The position numbers and the translations under genes are program-made. A DNA stretch of 64,000 nt from Homalodisca vitripennis (lineage: Eukaryota > Arthropoda > Insecta > Hemiptera > Cicadellidae), in assembly GCF_021130785.1 (NCBI RefSeq), contig NC_060207.1:195808001-195872000 (forward strand), read 5' to 3'. This document shows positions 52,509-64,000 of this stretch, in pieces. The stretch's first letter is position 1. Each line of letters starts with the position of its first letter. Under the pieces are notes generated by a model that was not told where the DNA came from, made no database searches, and saw only the letters and a list, made by a program, of their open reading frames with translations.

Positions 52509-52921
52509 CTGAAATATTTATTTTGTTGTTTATTTATTTTCATAATGTTTTAATGTTATTAATATATCTTAATTAATGCTCTAACTTGTGGTTTTCTATA
52601 CTTACACATTTATTTGAAATTGTTCGACGATTCAGACAAAATACAACACTATACTTTAGTATATTTACATGAAGTACAATTACTTTGCTTCAACATTAAA
52701 GAAATAAAAATATTTATAAATCATGAGTTTAATAATAATTTTATTAGAAAATTATTTATTTTTTTTTTATGTAAAGTGATAAAATTAGTTGGTAAAAAAC
52801 CCTCCATTTAGTACCCAGTTCTACTAAAAATTTTTAGGGGGGGGAGGTCGGAAACTTCCGTTTCCGGGTTTAAGACCCCGCCCCCGAACGAAATTCCTAA
52901 CTACTCCATTCCATACCCCTG
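52301..52921 (+). mobile_element. 3' end of a second hAT element (P52rIPK/ZMYM1-like)
   Basis: A transposase C-terminus (52301-52508) is followed about 410 bp later by a hAT-like terminus. That end is G/C-rich: 'ccccgcccccgaacg' and then 'ccatacccctg' at 52911-52921, so the inverted end reads CAGGGGTATGG, the CAGGG start common in hAT elements. A hairpin, 'ggaaac' + 'ttcc' + 'gtttcc', lies just inside. The predicted 8-bp target site would be 'gagtaaaa' (52922-52929). I found no matching left end, so the element seems 5'-deleted or strongly decayed. Confidence 0.65.
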
Positions 52922-54218
52922 GAGTAAAAGTCAACGCCTTCAAAATTTGTATAGGACTCCATAAGTATTTTTACACCATAGGTGCTCTCACTATGATTTC
53001 TATGAATTTAGTGTTTCTCCACTCTAATTTAAAATATTTCAAGTGTAACTGAATTTACTGGAGCTATTATTCAATATTAATGATTGCCATAAACAATTTG
53101 TGTATTTCATTGATACTCGTAAGAAGTGTTTTACTCTCTGACTTCAGGACTTGAAAAAATTAAAAGTAACATAAAAGCATTAAACTTAACATCAAAAACA
53201 TTAAACTTAAAGTAATTATTCTGAAATTGATGTGAAGATTGGTATACCTTCCAGCTTCATCATTTATTTCAGAAGGCCGTATTACGTCATTTGAATAAGA
53301 TATAATTTGAACGTGCCTGTTATTCAATAGGCAATATCATGCCTATAGCCGCGGTTAACTACTCGCATTTGACAAACATGTTGCTAAAATTCACTTTACT
53401 CTTGCAGTCAGTTATAGTTCAATAAACTACTATCTTATAAACAATATCAGAAAGTTCCCTCACAGCCACAAAAGTCATCTTTTATTTTAAGTGAGGCAGT
53501 TTTACAAGACTATAGGAAGTTCTATAGGAAGATGAGGTCGGAGTAAATCATTTGAGACAATAAGTGACGACAATTTTTAGCCTGCAGTCACTGTTCTTCT
53601 TTCTACCTCATTCTTATATTAGGGCCAATCGCGCAAAACACTAAATTATCTAATTACTTGCAAGCATTTTGCACATGAATTCCAATATCCTTTAATACCA
53701 AAACATGTATCGTTGTAATTCACTCTAAATTATTACAACATAAACATTTATTGGATACAATTACAAATAATAGCCTAATCAGGCATAGTTTTTTCAATGT
53801 ACTGTATAGCGTTGTTTTAAACATTATCAACGTAAATTTATTCTGTTTTTAAATACTGTTTAAATATCAAGATCGTGTTATACTGTGCTAAAAAGTAAAA
53901 ACGTAATACAACTGTAGTAAAATTAACAAATGTTGTTAAGAACAAAAAAAACGGTTGATCATTTTTCTATGTAAAACCACGTCATATAATAAATAATTTA
54001 AATTTAGAGCTTTAAAATGATTTTTTATCAATAAACCTTGTTCTGTACGCTCTGCATTGCTCAAAAAGTCCACAAAGAATTGTATTTTCCAGAAATATTT
54101 GGTGTCATTAACCCACTTCAAAAGAGAATAGGTATTAAAATCTATATACCTATAGTTAAATTCTTCTAAAATATTAAATAAGGCATAAAGAATTTACTGT
54201 AAAAAGCATAAGTTTAGA
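52922..54218. other. AT-rich non-coding tract
   Basis: No gene or element recognised. Confidence 0.5.
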
Positions 54219-54354
54219 ACATTTTAACAGTCTTCATCTGTGAGAAATTTGCATTTGCAATAATTTTATGAAAAAAACGGACATGGACATTTTAACAGTC
54301 TTCATCTGTGAGAAATTTGCATTTGCAATAATTTTACGAAAAAAACGGACATGA
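54219..54354. repeat. 68-bp tandem duplication
   Basis: Two adjacent copies, 54219-54286 and 54287-54354, begin 'acattttaacagtcttcatc' and end 'aaaaaaacggacatgg' or 'acatga'. The main difference is 'ttttatg' versus 'ttttacg'. The near-identity points to a recent event. Confidence 0.93.
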
Positions 54355-56642
54355 CCATAAAATAAACAACATTTTACATGGTACAAATTCAAATATGACG
54401 TAGTCGTGGTCCACGTACCTAACTTTCCACTGTTAATATTACAAATACTTTTATTCTAATTAATATTGATTTCATTGGATACCTTCCATCCGGAACATAA
54501 ACACAGAGAACTTAATTGCAGGTTATATATCAAAGAATTGAGTGTGATAATCTACAATTTTTTCACCTTGTCATTACATTTTTGGATTTAATGTGCACTG
54601 CATTTATTTTTTTCAAATTTTTGTAAGAGTATTTACTACCAACAATTTATTTACTTCTTTAAATCTGTCATTATGTATAAATTCACCATAAGACGCTTAT
54701 CTGCTTGGGTAGCGGCCCTACTGAGAGACCTAACCTCACTTGACACTGACAGGCCATTAGCTAGCTGTCCGTCTGTCCGCCGTGTCTGTCCATCTGTTTC
54801 AGTGTGACGTAACAATTATATGTGTTAGAGTTCCAGCGAGACAGTTTTTTTCTAATTGTATAAGTCAAAATTAAATTAAAAATAATTCACAAATTAATAT
54901 GTTAGTAACTTGACGAAAAAATCAAACAATAATTCATTTATGTTCTAATAACCTGAAATATTTCGACACCTCCAGTGAAAACTATCATGTGTAGTTTATT
55001 GAACATAGTCTGTTACATGTACGCAGACAGTACTCAAGTTTGATCGATGAAGCACATACAATACTAAAAATAATGCACTTGATTTTAAAATCAGTTAAAT
55101 ATCTGAAAGTACCGTCTGAAACATGTTGTGATTTAATAAAAAACGCACAAGACGAAACTTACTACTCGTATATGTGGTGAAGTGTGTTATTCACTTAATG
55201 TATGCAATGCTATATTCATAAACGACCTAATTTGAGAGTATAATGGTTCCTTGAGATATAATAAAAGGTGTTTAATCGTATCAGATGTTATTTTTTAGTA
55301 GTACATCTTCTGTATATATATCACAGTTTTTATGTACAGATGTTTACCCAATTAAGAAATACAGTAATCAATCTCATGCTACACTATACATCTTTTAAAG
55401 ATAGACATTGCTCTCATATATAAATACAGTGAAAGTTTCAGAGAGCATCTTTACTTCAACTTTTTATTAATAAGTTTTTACCTGGCAACACATTCTTTCC
55501 ATTTTGAGCTCTAAGCTGGACGATTTTTTTTAGAGACTTTTACTATTTTAAAAATTTACAGTGTGCCATTTCTTGTCAAACATTAGTGGAGTAACCTTCC
55601 ATAGATTTCAGGATCAAATCAAGTTTGGTCAAAGCTACGCCTCTCAATAATACGAACAAGCCACGACAAGCAAAATTTTACCGTTCAATGCCGGGCTTAT
55701 TAACAATGTCGGAACTAATGAAAGTCACCTCACCACTCCACGTGGTTGATGCAGTATTATCCGAAGGTATGGTGTGGATATTCCGTCGAGTCAAAGACAC
55801 GCTTATTTCTTTAAAACTTGTATAGTAAAAATAAAGTTTAGTTCGTAATTAACAGCCAGTTAGCAAGTACATTAACGTATTATTTGGCAAAAATAATTTT
55901 TTAAATGGGCAATTGAGACAAACTGAAAGAAACTTAAAAAGTATTTGCTTATTACATGTATTCTCTCCATCCCTCAATACAACTGACTTCAAATAATATT
56001 CAACTAAACCAATATTGCAAGTCCGTTTCTCCGTCTATCCGTCCGGCTTGCGGTAAAAATCGTTACAGGTCTTAGAGGTTTGCAATTTTATAGATTAGTT
56101 CCTCTTAGTTTAGGGAAGAACTCTGCTGATTTTACGTAAAAGGATTATTTTAAAATTCGACAAAAACATTTCAACAATTTTTTCTCGCCGGTTAACTAGT
56201 AAAATGCGCATTCAGGAGAAAACCAAAAGATATTGTGAATACTTGTTAGTTATGTCTTTGACAATAAGATATCTTCTATAATTTTGTTTCCAAAATAAAA
56301 GCTCAGAATTGTTTGTGCCTTAATATGGGAAATACTCAGATCGTTTCAATAACCTGATATTAAGTGAATTTCTGTTTGCGTAACCATTTCCGTTTTATTT
56401 GTACACAATTTTATATCGATATATAACATCTTCAATTAAATATCTCGATTCATCAAGGATTTTAGCCACTACTTGTAGTAGTGGCTTGATATAGTAACTT
56501 GATATAGTAACCCAAGCAGATATAGTAACTTGTTACTACATAAATAACTTAATTTATGATACCACGAGATCAAACTTGAAGAATAAAGTGTACGAAGCTT
56601 CGGTATCATGTTTACTATGGAAACAACAGAGTATCATATTGT
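54355..56642. other. AT-rich non-coding tract with short motif clusters
   Basis: A 'ctgtccgtctgtccgccgtg' cluster is at about 54765-54800 and a related 'ccgtctatccgtccgg' at about 56030-56045. A hairpin, 'gccactact' + 'tgt' + 'agtagtggc', is at about 56465-56485. It is followed by three 'gatatagtaac' motifs. No gene recognised. Confidence 0.5.
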
Positions 56643-56765
56643 TGGCTTTGTTTGTGAAAAATACCTCAACAGCTTCCTACGATAAAATTCCATCGGGCTC
56701 TTATATAAAATGCAGTAACAACCCTGCCAAACAAAGGCTGTCTTGACTTTCTTTGTTGCTCATTT
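56643..56765. repeat. Dispersed repeat family C, copy 3 (diverged)
   Basis: Shares 'ggctttg', 'acgataaaattccat', 'tatataaaatgca' and 'gctgtcttgactttc'-like blocks in the same order as 37252-37430. It is more diverged than copies 1 and 2. Confidence 0.45.
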
Positions 56766-59700
56766 TACCATTTAACTCGTAATATATTATTCTCATATCA
56801 TGTGTACAAAATATCCATTTTAAAAAACACATAATTCAGCCTCTTTATTATATTACCTTAGTAGTTAACATATTTTTTAACCTTGTTAAAATGTTATACT
56901 TATATCGCACATAGTGTAGAATATTGTTATGTTCACCTATTGAATCCGAAAACAAAAATACTGAAATTATTATAAAAAAATTATAAAAAAACAATTATTC
57001 TTGGTAAAATTTATTGTAAAACTAGTTTTTTGGATCATGGTTTATAAAACATAGCGCTTAGATACTTTGAGCTATTTATCTATCTAGTACTCTGGTCTCG
57101 TACAGCATTATGCACATTGTCTGAGTCACGATAAATATCATAGATCTGTGTTACTTACTAGTTATTATAATCACCTAGTTAGCTCATAACCTTGTTTTAG
57201 AGTTCTAGTAATGAGTGTCTGTATTTCACTAGGTCTTTAAGTGGAAAATATAATAGGATTGCCTACATTCGTAGATTTCCTATCAAACGAAATCATTGGT
57301 TTCACTGTCCAACATTGTTTACAAAACTGCTATAAGTCGGATATCATCCTGTTCATTCTACAATGTGCCATTAAAATGGTATTAACTATTTTACTAATTA
57401 AAATCAGTCATTCAAAAACGGGTGTCCAGTTTTTCGGTAGGTGCACTATTTTGAGTAAGTTTATCAGTGAAATACTGATTGTTATTAGGAATCTGTTTGA
57501 TTTTCTTGATGAATTTCTTCAACGGAAATTTAACCGGTACGCCTTTATATGTGCCATTTGAAGGCGTTTTTTGGTAGAGAATGTATTTTTAACCATAACA
57601 CGTAGCCCCTGCCTGATTTGGAAACTTTGTTACTAATATTTAGGATGGAATTTATGATTGAATCAGTAATAATGTGGTGAACCTGTAATATGTGCTGTTC
57701 ATTCATCTTGATACAATCTCAACTCCTTAAAATAAACTCCAAAAAGGTAAGATGAAATAGTATACAAGATAAAAAATTATACAATAAATGGCTAGAATAA
57801 TTTACAACGTGCTTGTGGATTCGTAAATATTAAAATGGAAGTTACGAAATAAGTTAACTTTCAAACTTGGGAACAATATTCCAATGTGCATTGTGAGAGT
57901 CCTGTTATTGTTCGAGTTTGTGTTTTTATTGATAATAAGTATTGCATATGCTTGCAATATTAAATTTTCTTTTAGTTTTAGTCCCTTAACAGCCTCGTAG
58001 CTAGATATACAAACGATCAAGAGCAATTTGAACGGGTAGTTTCTTTGAAAGAAACAGTTTCTGCCAGACGATATGACATATCAATTTATTTTGCCTTTTT
58101 TATCACTCTATGTACAGCGTGCGACTCTTTCAGATACTTAAACCACATTTATTTATATTATATACCATTGTTAATCACCATGTTCATAATTTTAACCCCT
58201 GTTTCTACAACAAAGAGATAATGTTTTAATTTATCGTACATAATGAAAAGTTCGGAAAATAGTACACAAACACTTTAATTCTTAAGTTTGGTGTAACTTA
58301 TTTGGTCCCGTAAAAACAATTTTTAACCCCACACATTTTAACAACCTTACTTGTAGGGCCGTTAAATATTATTATATATTATGAGAGAAGTCTAACCACA
58401 AATAAATATTTAATACGCATATCACCCTTTCTCGTTTTTGGACATTTTGCTGAGTGTTCAAAAAACAGTTTTATTTACTTTGGCTATTGATTATTCAAAG
58501 TGTACGAATAAAAAATAAAAAGTGGATGTATGCACAGTAATCATATCGTTAAAATGACATACCTTCCATGATGCTTACATAAAAATGATGGATATGAAAG
58601 TATTTGGAGTCTAAAATTATTCTTATGGGATAAAACTCAAAGGTTCACCACAGACAGCAAGTTCATAAGAACAAATCGAAGTTTTAGATTACCTACACCT
58701 TAGATATCTAAACACCATAAGCGCTAAAAACAATTATTCTTTAATCCGTATTACAAATTGTTCAGTTTCTCATTGGATATAGCCATGAAGGAACTAAATT
58801 TAACATATTTTTGAATACTATAGTTTACTAAACGTAAACATTATCTACATTCACAAAGAGTAACTGTTTTAAAGTTTTGAAAATGTTTGATATGTTATGA
58901 AATATACCAAACACCGTGTTGTAAGTACGTAAATAGTTACTGTTCAAGTAATAGCAATCAGGGGGTTGTTGTTTAGACTTCTGGTTTAGAAAATAAATAA
59001 ATCTGAGAATTATTTTCTTCTTTCATTTCTATTCAACTACATTGCGAGAAAAAATATCTTAATAAATTAGATAAACATAAAACATCTTTAAAACATGTAG
59101 CCTATGGGAATTACTATATCGCAACGATCCTATTGACATTTAGGTGTTTATTAATACATTTGCTGGTTATTTTATTACATCCAAGGGAAATAAAAAAATA
59201 TTATAATGCCGTTTAAATGATGTGTCCAAAAGAAGTCATGAATATTTAGTATGCTTAAATATTAACATAAAACATTAGTTTATTTTTCAAAAATTACAGC
59301 CGATTTTCTAATCGCCTTTTTTATTTTATTACCGAATAAGTCAACACATTGAAAATAAAATGTAAAATTATGTGGGTTGACTAGCTCTAGTTGTATAATG
59401 GTAAACATTTAAATGTCGAGGCAAGCTGGTTATTAATAGTTCCTTTAAAACACTGTATAAATGAATGCATTACAATGCAAATAAAAATTAAATCCAGGAT
59501 AACTTCGTGAGTTGCTGTTTTACCTGACACTCCACTTTAGCAAAGTTTGTACAGCAAACACATCATACCCTAACATGAATGATGCTGAATTAGTCAGTTC
59601 AGGGCTCTAATTGGCAGCAGAGCTGTCCGACGTTTGAGCGCTGTTCATAAAAAATAAACTGTGATAACAGAGTTGCTGATATTCAATTCATGTTCGTGAA

Positions 59701-60074
59701 ACACGTATAAACTTTAAAGGTATTCTGTGTTGCAATAAGCATTACATTGTGGCGTAAAACTTATATTCTTCTAGATGTACAAGTCGTTTCATTCAACACA
59801 AGCTATGAAGTTTTATTTACAAATATAATTTCTTTTTTAAATCAATATTTTTCTTTAACAATTGCTAAGAATGAAAGGAAATGATAATAGTAATAGAATA
59901 ATTCAAATGTATACCTGTATGTTTAATGTAAAGCCGAATAGAAACAGATAAAAATTTATATTTTATTATTTATTTCTGCGCATCACATTTTAATTTTATG
60001 AAAAGAAATTACTTTTAAAAATGGTTTTTTATTTTTTAAAGCTTTAGGTAATTTAATTAAGTAAATAAAATCAT

Positions 60075-60077
<3 letters not shown>
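56766..60077. other. AT-rich non-coding tract
   Basis: The 106-codon frame at 57241-57561 starts at GTG, shows no family motif and is probably chance. No RNA gene or element recognised up to the LINE tail. Confidence 0.5.

Positions 60078-60111
<34 letters not shown>
60078..60111 (-). other. LINE poly(A) tail
   Basis: 34 consecutive T on the plus strand mark the 3' end of the minus-strand LINE and its integration junction. Confidence 0.93.
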
Positions 60112-60112
<1 letters not shown>

Positions 60113-60115
60113 TTA

Positions 60116-60187
60116 AGCAGAGGGAACCTTCAAAAGGTACTGGCGTCCCAGTTATGTGGGATTTTTTACCCACTAAACCACTCTGCT
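60116..60187 (-). other. 72-nt tRNA-sized foldback at the LINE 3' end
   Basis: On the minus strand a perfect 7-bp closing stem, AGCAGAG...CTCTGCT, encloses smaller potential stems: GTGGG/CCCAC, TCCCA/TGGGA (overlapping, so alternative) and ACCTT/AAGGT. 'TGGTTTAGTGGG' after the first stem resembles a tRNA A box or D-arm. The T-arm is not canonical (no GGTTCRANNCC). It lies 4 nt from the poly(A), where LINE reverse transcriptases recognise their template. Possible roles are RT recognition or a 3' tail shared with a tRNA-derived SINE; both are inference. Confidence 0.6.
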
Positions 60188-60376
60188 GCCACGTCCTGTC
60201 GTGGCCGTACAGCACCTGGACCCTAGGTCCACTGACTGTAGAGAAGCTCTGAAACATAACTATTAATTTGGCCTAATTAAGATTGTTGTGTTCTGAAACA
60301 AAAAATTTGGTTAGTGTGATTTGCTGGTTACGTCCCAGGATTGGGATCGCGGCTTCATCCTTGGGATGAGTATTCT

Positions 60377-63101
60377 TTACGGAGGGTCGTCCAGAATTGT
60401 GGCCGGTCGTCGTCTGTAGTCGTCTGGTCCGGCGTACGGCTCTGCGATGGCTGCGATGTGGGGATGTTCCGATGCTGCAACTGCCTCGAAGAATTTTTCT
60501 GAAGTTATCCTCGCGAAGACGTCTAGAGTTGGGATCTGTAACGAATTCCTTATTGTTTCGTTGCGGACGAACCATGGTTGGCGAGTGATGGAGCGGAGGG
60601 CCTGGGCCTTGGATTGGATGGGTTTCCAGGGCTTTTCGGTTTGAGCGGCTTGCAGTTTGACCACCAAGCTGTGCAAGCATACATCATTAGTGATCTGACA
60701 ACAGCTAGAAAAGATGGAGACTTTTGCACCCATTGGTAGGGGTGATCTACGGTTAATTAGAGGACCTATTGATCCTGCGATCCGCTTGGCCTCTACTGCT
60801 TTCCTTTTCGCGTGAGGACCGAAGTTTAATCTGGAATCAAGCGTAACACCAAGATATTTAGCTTGTTCCTTCCATGCAATCGGCTCGTCATCAAGTGTCA
60901 CAGGCGGCGGGAGTCTTCGCGGCATTCCTACGTGCGCTTTCTGAAACAAACAGCTGTTGCTCTTGTCAGTGTTTATGCGGATACGCCATTTCTCTAGCCA
61001 GGGGGAGAGAAGATCCATTTTGCTGTTGCATGACGTCAGCGGCACGCATCGGTTGAAAGCTCCTGCACAGAAACATGGCATCATCGGCATACAGAGATAG
61101 CGTTACTCTGGGGACCAGTGGCATGTCATTAGTGTAAACGAGGTACAGCACTGGTCCCAGGACGCTGCCCTGGGGGACGCCTGCTTCGATCGCTCTCTCT
61201 GAGGACAGCTCTCCATCTACACAAATGCGGAATGAGCGGCCAGTCAGATAGGACCGGATGAGGTGTGTTATGCAGGGGGGCACCGGTGAGTTTGCCAGCT
61301 TGTAGAGCAGGCCCTCATGCCAGACCTTGTCAAATGCTTTGCTGACGTCCAGGAACACTGCAACAGAGCACAGATTAAAATTGGCGTTGTCCACCTAGCA
61401 TGTTGAGACAACACGTACCAGCTGTTGGGTTGTCGAGTGGTCGCGCCTGAAGCCAAACTGTTTCAGGTCGGATAAAGCCGTCCAGGAAAGGAGCAATGCG
61501 GGATAGTAGGAGTCTCTCAAAAATTTTTGAGATGGACGAAAGGAGTGAGATGGGGCGGAAGTTTTGTGGGAATAGTCTGGATTTCCCGGGCTTGGGAATA
61601 AGGATGACTTTAGCGAACCTTCCAGCTGTGTGGGAAAGTGTTTGTTGTAGTCGAATAGCGTCGTTGAACACTGTAACCAAGCACATTAACAGGGCTATAG
61701 GAGCTGCAAGGAGTGCCCTGGATCCAACTCCATCTAGTCCGGGGGCTTTGCGCGGTTTCGATTTCTTGATGGTGGCTTGTAGCTCATCAAGAGTAATCGG
61801 CTCTATCTCGATGTCGGGAGCTGTAACAAAAAAATTGTTTAGTGTGCTCTCGACGTGTTCGCAGTGGTCGTCGTCATATATATCCGCATTCGGGCTGAAT
61901 TGCTCCTCCATCGTATCTGCAAAAGCTTCGGCCTTGTCAGTAGCAGAGTAAACAAGTCCTTGTTGACCGTGCAGGGGCTGGTGCGTGGATTTCTCGCTCC
62001 TCAGGATTTTTGCAGTCTTCCAGGCACTGCCATCCTCTAGCTCAAGACTAGAAAAGGTATGAGTTCCAGGTCTTCTGTCCTGTAATCATACAACATCTGT
62101 TTGACAATGCTGCACTGCACGTTGAAGGCCCGTTTGGTAGCCGGATGTCGCGTTCTCTGCCATATTCGACGAAGACGCCTCCTTTTTGTCTACAGCCATC
62201 CTAATGATGGCAGGCAAGGCCGACCTGGTGTTTTTTTGGACGTCCAGGTCGTGAGGCCGCCGCCAGAGCATTCGTGACTGCTGAGTTCAAGTCTGAAACA
62301 TATGAGTCTAGGGACATTTGGGATTAGTGGCTGTCGCTGGGGGCTGCAGTTGCTCGCTCAGGATACGGCTGTACACCTCCCAGTTAGTTCTGATTGAGGT
62401 GCCCATTGAAGGAATCCTTGAAGCTGGAGTCGTCGCTAGAACTGCTATGGCGGGTACATGGTCAGACGATAAGTCATCTGCCACTCGCACTTCCACATGA
62501 TGCTGTAGTTCCTTAAACAGAAACACATCTATGACATCAGGAAGTGCGTTGAGCCTCGTCGGATAGTGCGTAGGGTCCACAGGCGCGGCTACAATCGTGT
62601 CACCTCTATCTAAAACATAGTTGTGTAGTCTTCGGCCCTTGGTGTTCGTCCGCCTGCTATGCCATGACTGGTGCTTGGCATTGAGGTCACCACCTATTAT
62701 TACAGTGTTCCCGCTACCGAGCAAGATGTCAAGCTCGTCAGGGCGGAGGACAGCAGACGGCGCGGAGTAAGCTGCGAACACACATACCCTCGGAGCCACC
62801 AGCATTGACGGCAATGCCGGTGGACTCGAGGTCATTAGTAGCAGCGTGGACTTGGCGGTGCACAACTCTCCTGTGAACCAAGATAGCTGTTCCTCCCCCG
62901 GGATTCCTTTGGCCACGTGGCGGTCTATCGGTCCGGTAGGTTTTGGTATCCTGGAACATTGAATACAGTGGGGGGTTGCAGGTGTGTTTCCGTTAGATGT
63001 AATAAGTCGACGTCGTGTTCAGCTGCAAATAGATGGAGTTCGTTCCTCCGCGTCGCTACGCCGTTCGCGTTCCAGGTGACAATTTTTAGGCGTCTATCCA
63101 T
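60377..63101 (-). pseudogene. LINE ORF2: APE endonuclease and reverse transcriptase, frameshifted
   Basis: Starts at ATG 63101 ('MDRRLKIVTWNANGV'). Endonuclease: 'TWNANGV' and 'HLTETHL' in the first frame, which stops at 62925. 'GGGTAILVHRR' follows in a second frame, then 'IIGGDLNAKHQSWHS' (about 62680), 'PTHYPT', 'DVIDVFL' and 'SSDHVPAI' (SDH 62466-62458) in a third, which ends at a stop at about 62308. A linker region in mixed frames follows. Reverse transcriptase: 'KAPGLDG' (about 61749), 'ILIPKPGK', 'RPISLLSSISKIFERLL' (from about 61587), 'FLDVSKAFDKVWHEGLL', 'AGVPQGSVLGPVLY' and catalytic 'LYADD' (YADD 61091-61080). The thumb is 'WRIRINTDKS' and 'KYLGVTLDSRLNF', and the C-terminus ends at 60377. 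At least six frame changes occur. One, after YADD near 61025, lies in an A run. It cannot encode active enzyme as written. Confidence 0.93.
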
Positions 63102-64000
63102 TGGAGAGGAGTTCCTGGAATGACATTAATATGGCAGCAAGCAACTCGCTAGGAGTTTTTTTTTGCTGTCGGATACTATTGAAATTAGGGAGGTTATCCA
63201 CTTAAGGACAGCGTCGTGGGACAGGAAGCCCTTTGGCTGTGAGGTAGGCTCGCAGTTGGGATTCCTGTCCTTTGATTCCGCCGAGGTGTTGGTTGTGGTT
63301 GCCGCTGGGGTTTGTTCCTCCATTGGTTCCACCACTTTCTCTTTCTCCTGCGAGTGAACTGTAACAGAGACTTGCTTGTTAGTTATGCTACGGCGGTTTG
63401 AGGCGGGCCCTCGGCCTTCTCTGTTGAGTAGCGGTGGTTGAGGCTGAGGCAGCTGAGGCAGGTGGGGCTGCGGCTTCCGGCTCTGTGGCTGCTGCCTTTG
63501 CGGCTCTCTGCTTTCTGGGAGCAGGAGCAGGAGCAATTGTAGTGTTTGTGTGGGCCGGAGCTACGGGTGCTGCAGCTGATGTCTGTTGTGGAATGGGTTG
63601 GTCCGGACGGAGCCTGGGGGCGGCTAGTACATCGGCATATCTGCGGGCAGAAACATTACCAGGTGGTGGGGCACGTGCTTGCCCAGTGACCGGTCGCGCA
63701 GTGGCGGTGCCCGAGCGCCGCTGCGGCGCCTCGCGGCGGTGCAGCGCGCCCAGGGCCCGTTTATGCGCTCCGCAGCCCCTGTAGCTCGCGGTGGTGCTCT
63801 CATCCACAATTAGTGCATTTGCACCTGCTGTCTTTTGGCAAGGTGCAATTTGTTACATTGTGGTCTCCTCCACATCTGACACAGCGTGCTGGGAGGTGGC
63901 AGTTCCTCGAGCTGTGATTGAACTGCTGGCAGTTGTAGCACTGCGGCAGTCCTCTCCTCGGCGTGAACTGGTCCACCGATACTCTTACTCCCAGTAGTGC
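63086..64000 (-). pseudogene. LINE ORF1: gag-like nucleic-acid-binding protein, partial and frameshifted
   Basis: The 5' part lies beyond the window edge. From 64000 leftwards the frame reads into knuckle 1 'CYNCQQFNHSSRNC' (CX2CX4HX4C, 63940-63899) and knuckle 2 'CVRCGGDHNVTNC' (CX2CX3HX4C, 63883-63845). The start of knuckle 3, 'CTNCG', then meets an in-frame TGA at 63802-63800. The rest of that knuckle continues in another frame ('ASYRGCGAHKRA'), so a one-base indel lies there. An Ala/Pro-rich region with 'RRYADVLAAPRLR' follows to 63388, and a further frame carries the C-terminal part to 63126. Three knuckles of this spacing are typical of Jockey-type gag proteins, which bind element RNA. 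Confidence 0.88.

Larger units (their letters stand above)
60078..64000 (-). mobile_element. Jockey-clade LINE, decayed, 5' end outside window
   Basis: A non-LTR retrotransposon read right to left. In order: gag with CCHC knuckles (ORF1), APE endonuclease plus reverse transcriptase (ORF2), a 3' UTR of about 265 nt, and a poly(A) tail seen as 34 T (60078-60111). GC content rises sharply against the flanks. ORF2's ATG (63101) appears to overlap the decayed ORF1 end by about 16 nt (potential ORF1 stop 63088-63086), as is common in Jockey-type LINEs. Both ORFs are broken by several frameshifts. The 5' end and right target duplication lie beyond 64000. The clade call rests on the three-knuckle gag and the RT, from LDVSKAFD to YADD and the 'PWFVRNETIRNSLQIPTL' C-terminus. 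No RNase H domain is seen. Confidence 0.93.

Noticed and set aside
57241..57561. 106-codon plus-strand frame
   Set aside because: GTG start, no family features and no flanking gene structure. Consistent with chance.
60397..63997. Plus-strand open frames across the LINE
   Set aside because: Antisense shadows of the GC-richer gag and RT coding region. The minus-strand frames carry the conserved motifs.

Overview
The window is eukaryotic nuclear DNA, AT-rich and almost free of genes. It most likely comes from an arthropod. The transposable elements fit an insect: a Jockey-clade LINE, two kinds of hAT transposon, a 5S-rRNA-derived SINE and tRNA-like SINE heads. Hemiptera is a weak guess from the SINE types only. 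I found no host protein-coding gene I can support. The single-copy tracts look like intergenic or deep intronic DNA.

Layout. 1-17288: AT-rich non-coding DNA with a 134-bp tandem array (3253-3746), a long CA microsatellite (5363-5485), a tRNA-like SINE remnant (5525-5625), a 109-bp tandem array (9481-9770), a 25-bp triplication (12777-12855) and a 5S-derived SINE with an 11-bp target-site duplication (13944-14169, minus strand). 17289-33897: about 16.6 kb made almost wholly of homopolymer runs, which I read as an assembly or base-calling artefact. 34282-36770: a hAT (Buster/ZBED5-like) transposon with terminal inverted repeats, a perfect 8-bp target-site duplication and a decayed transposase. 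36779-60077: more AT-rich DNA with microsatellites, a C15A minisatellite of exact 16-bp period (38894-38992), three dispersed repeat families, a 68-bp tandem duplication and the 3' end of a second hAT type (52301-52921). 60078-64000 (minus strand): a Jockey-clade LINE running off the right edge, with a frameshifted gag (ORF1), a frameshifted endonuclease/reverse transcriptase (ORF2), a 3' UTR ending in a 72-nt tRNA-sized foldback, and a poly(A) tail.

The only recognisable proteins are transposition proteins: hAT transposases for cut-and-paste movement, and gag, APE endonuclease and reverse transcriptase for target-primed reverse transcription. All copies seen here are broken. Several breaks in the LINE lie in or beside short homopolymers, and the 16.6-kb block is homopolymeric. 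Base-calling error is therefore a real alternative to evolutionary decay for some of the frameshifts.
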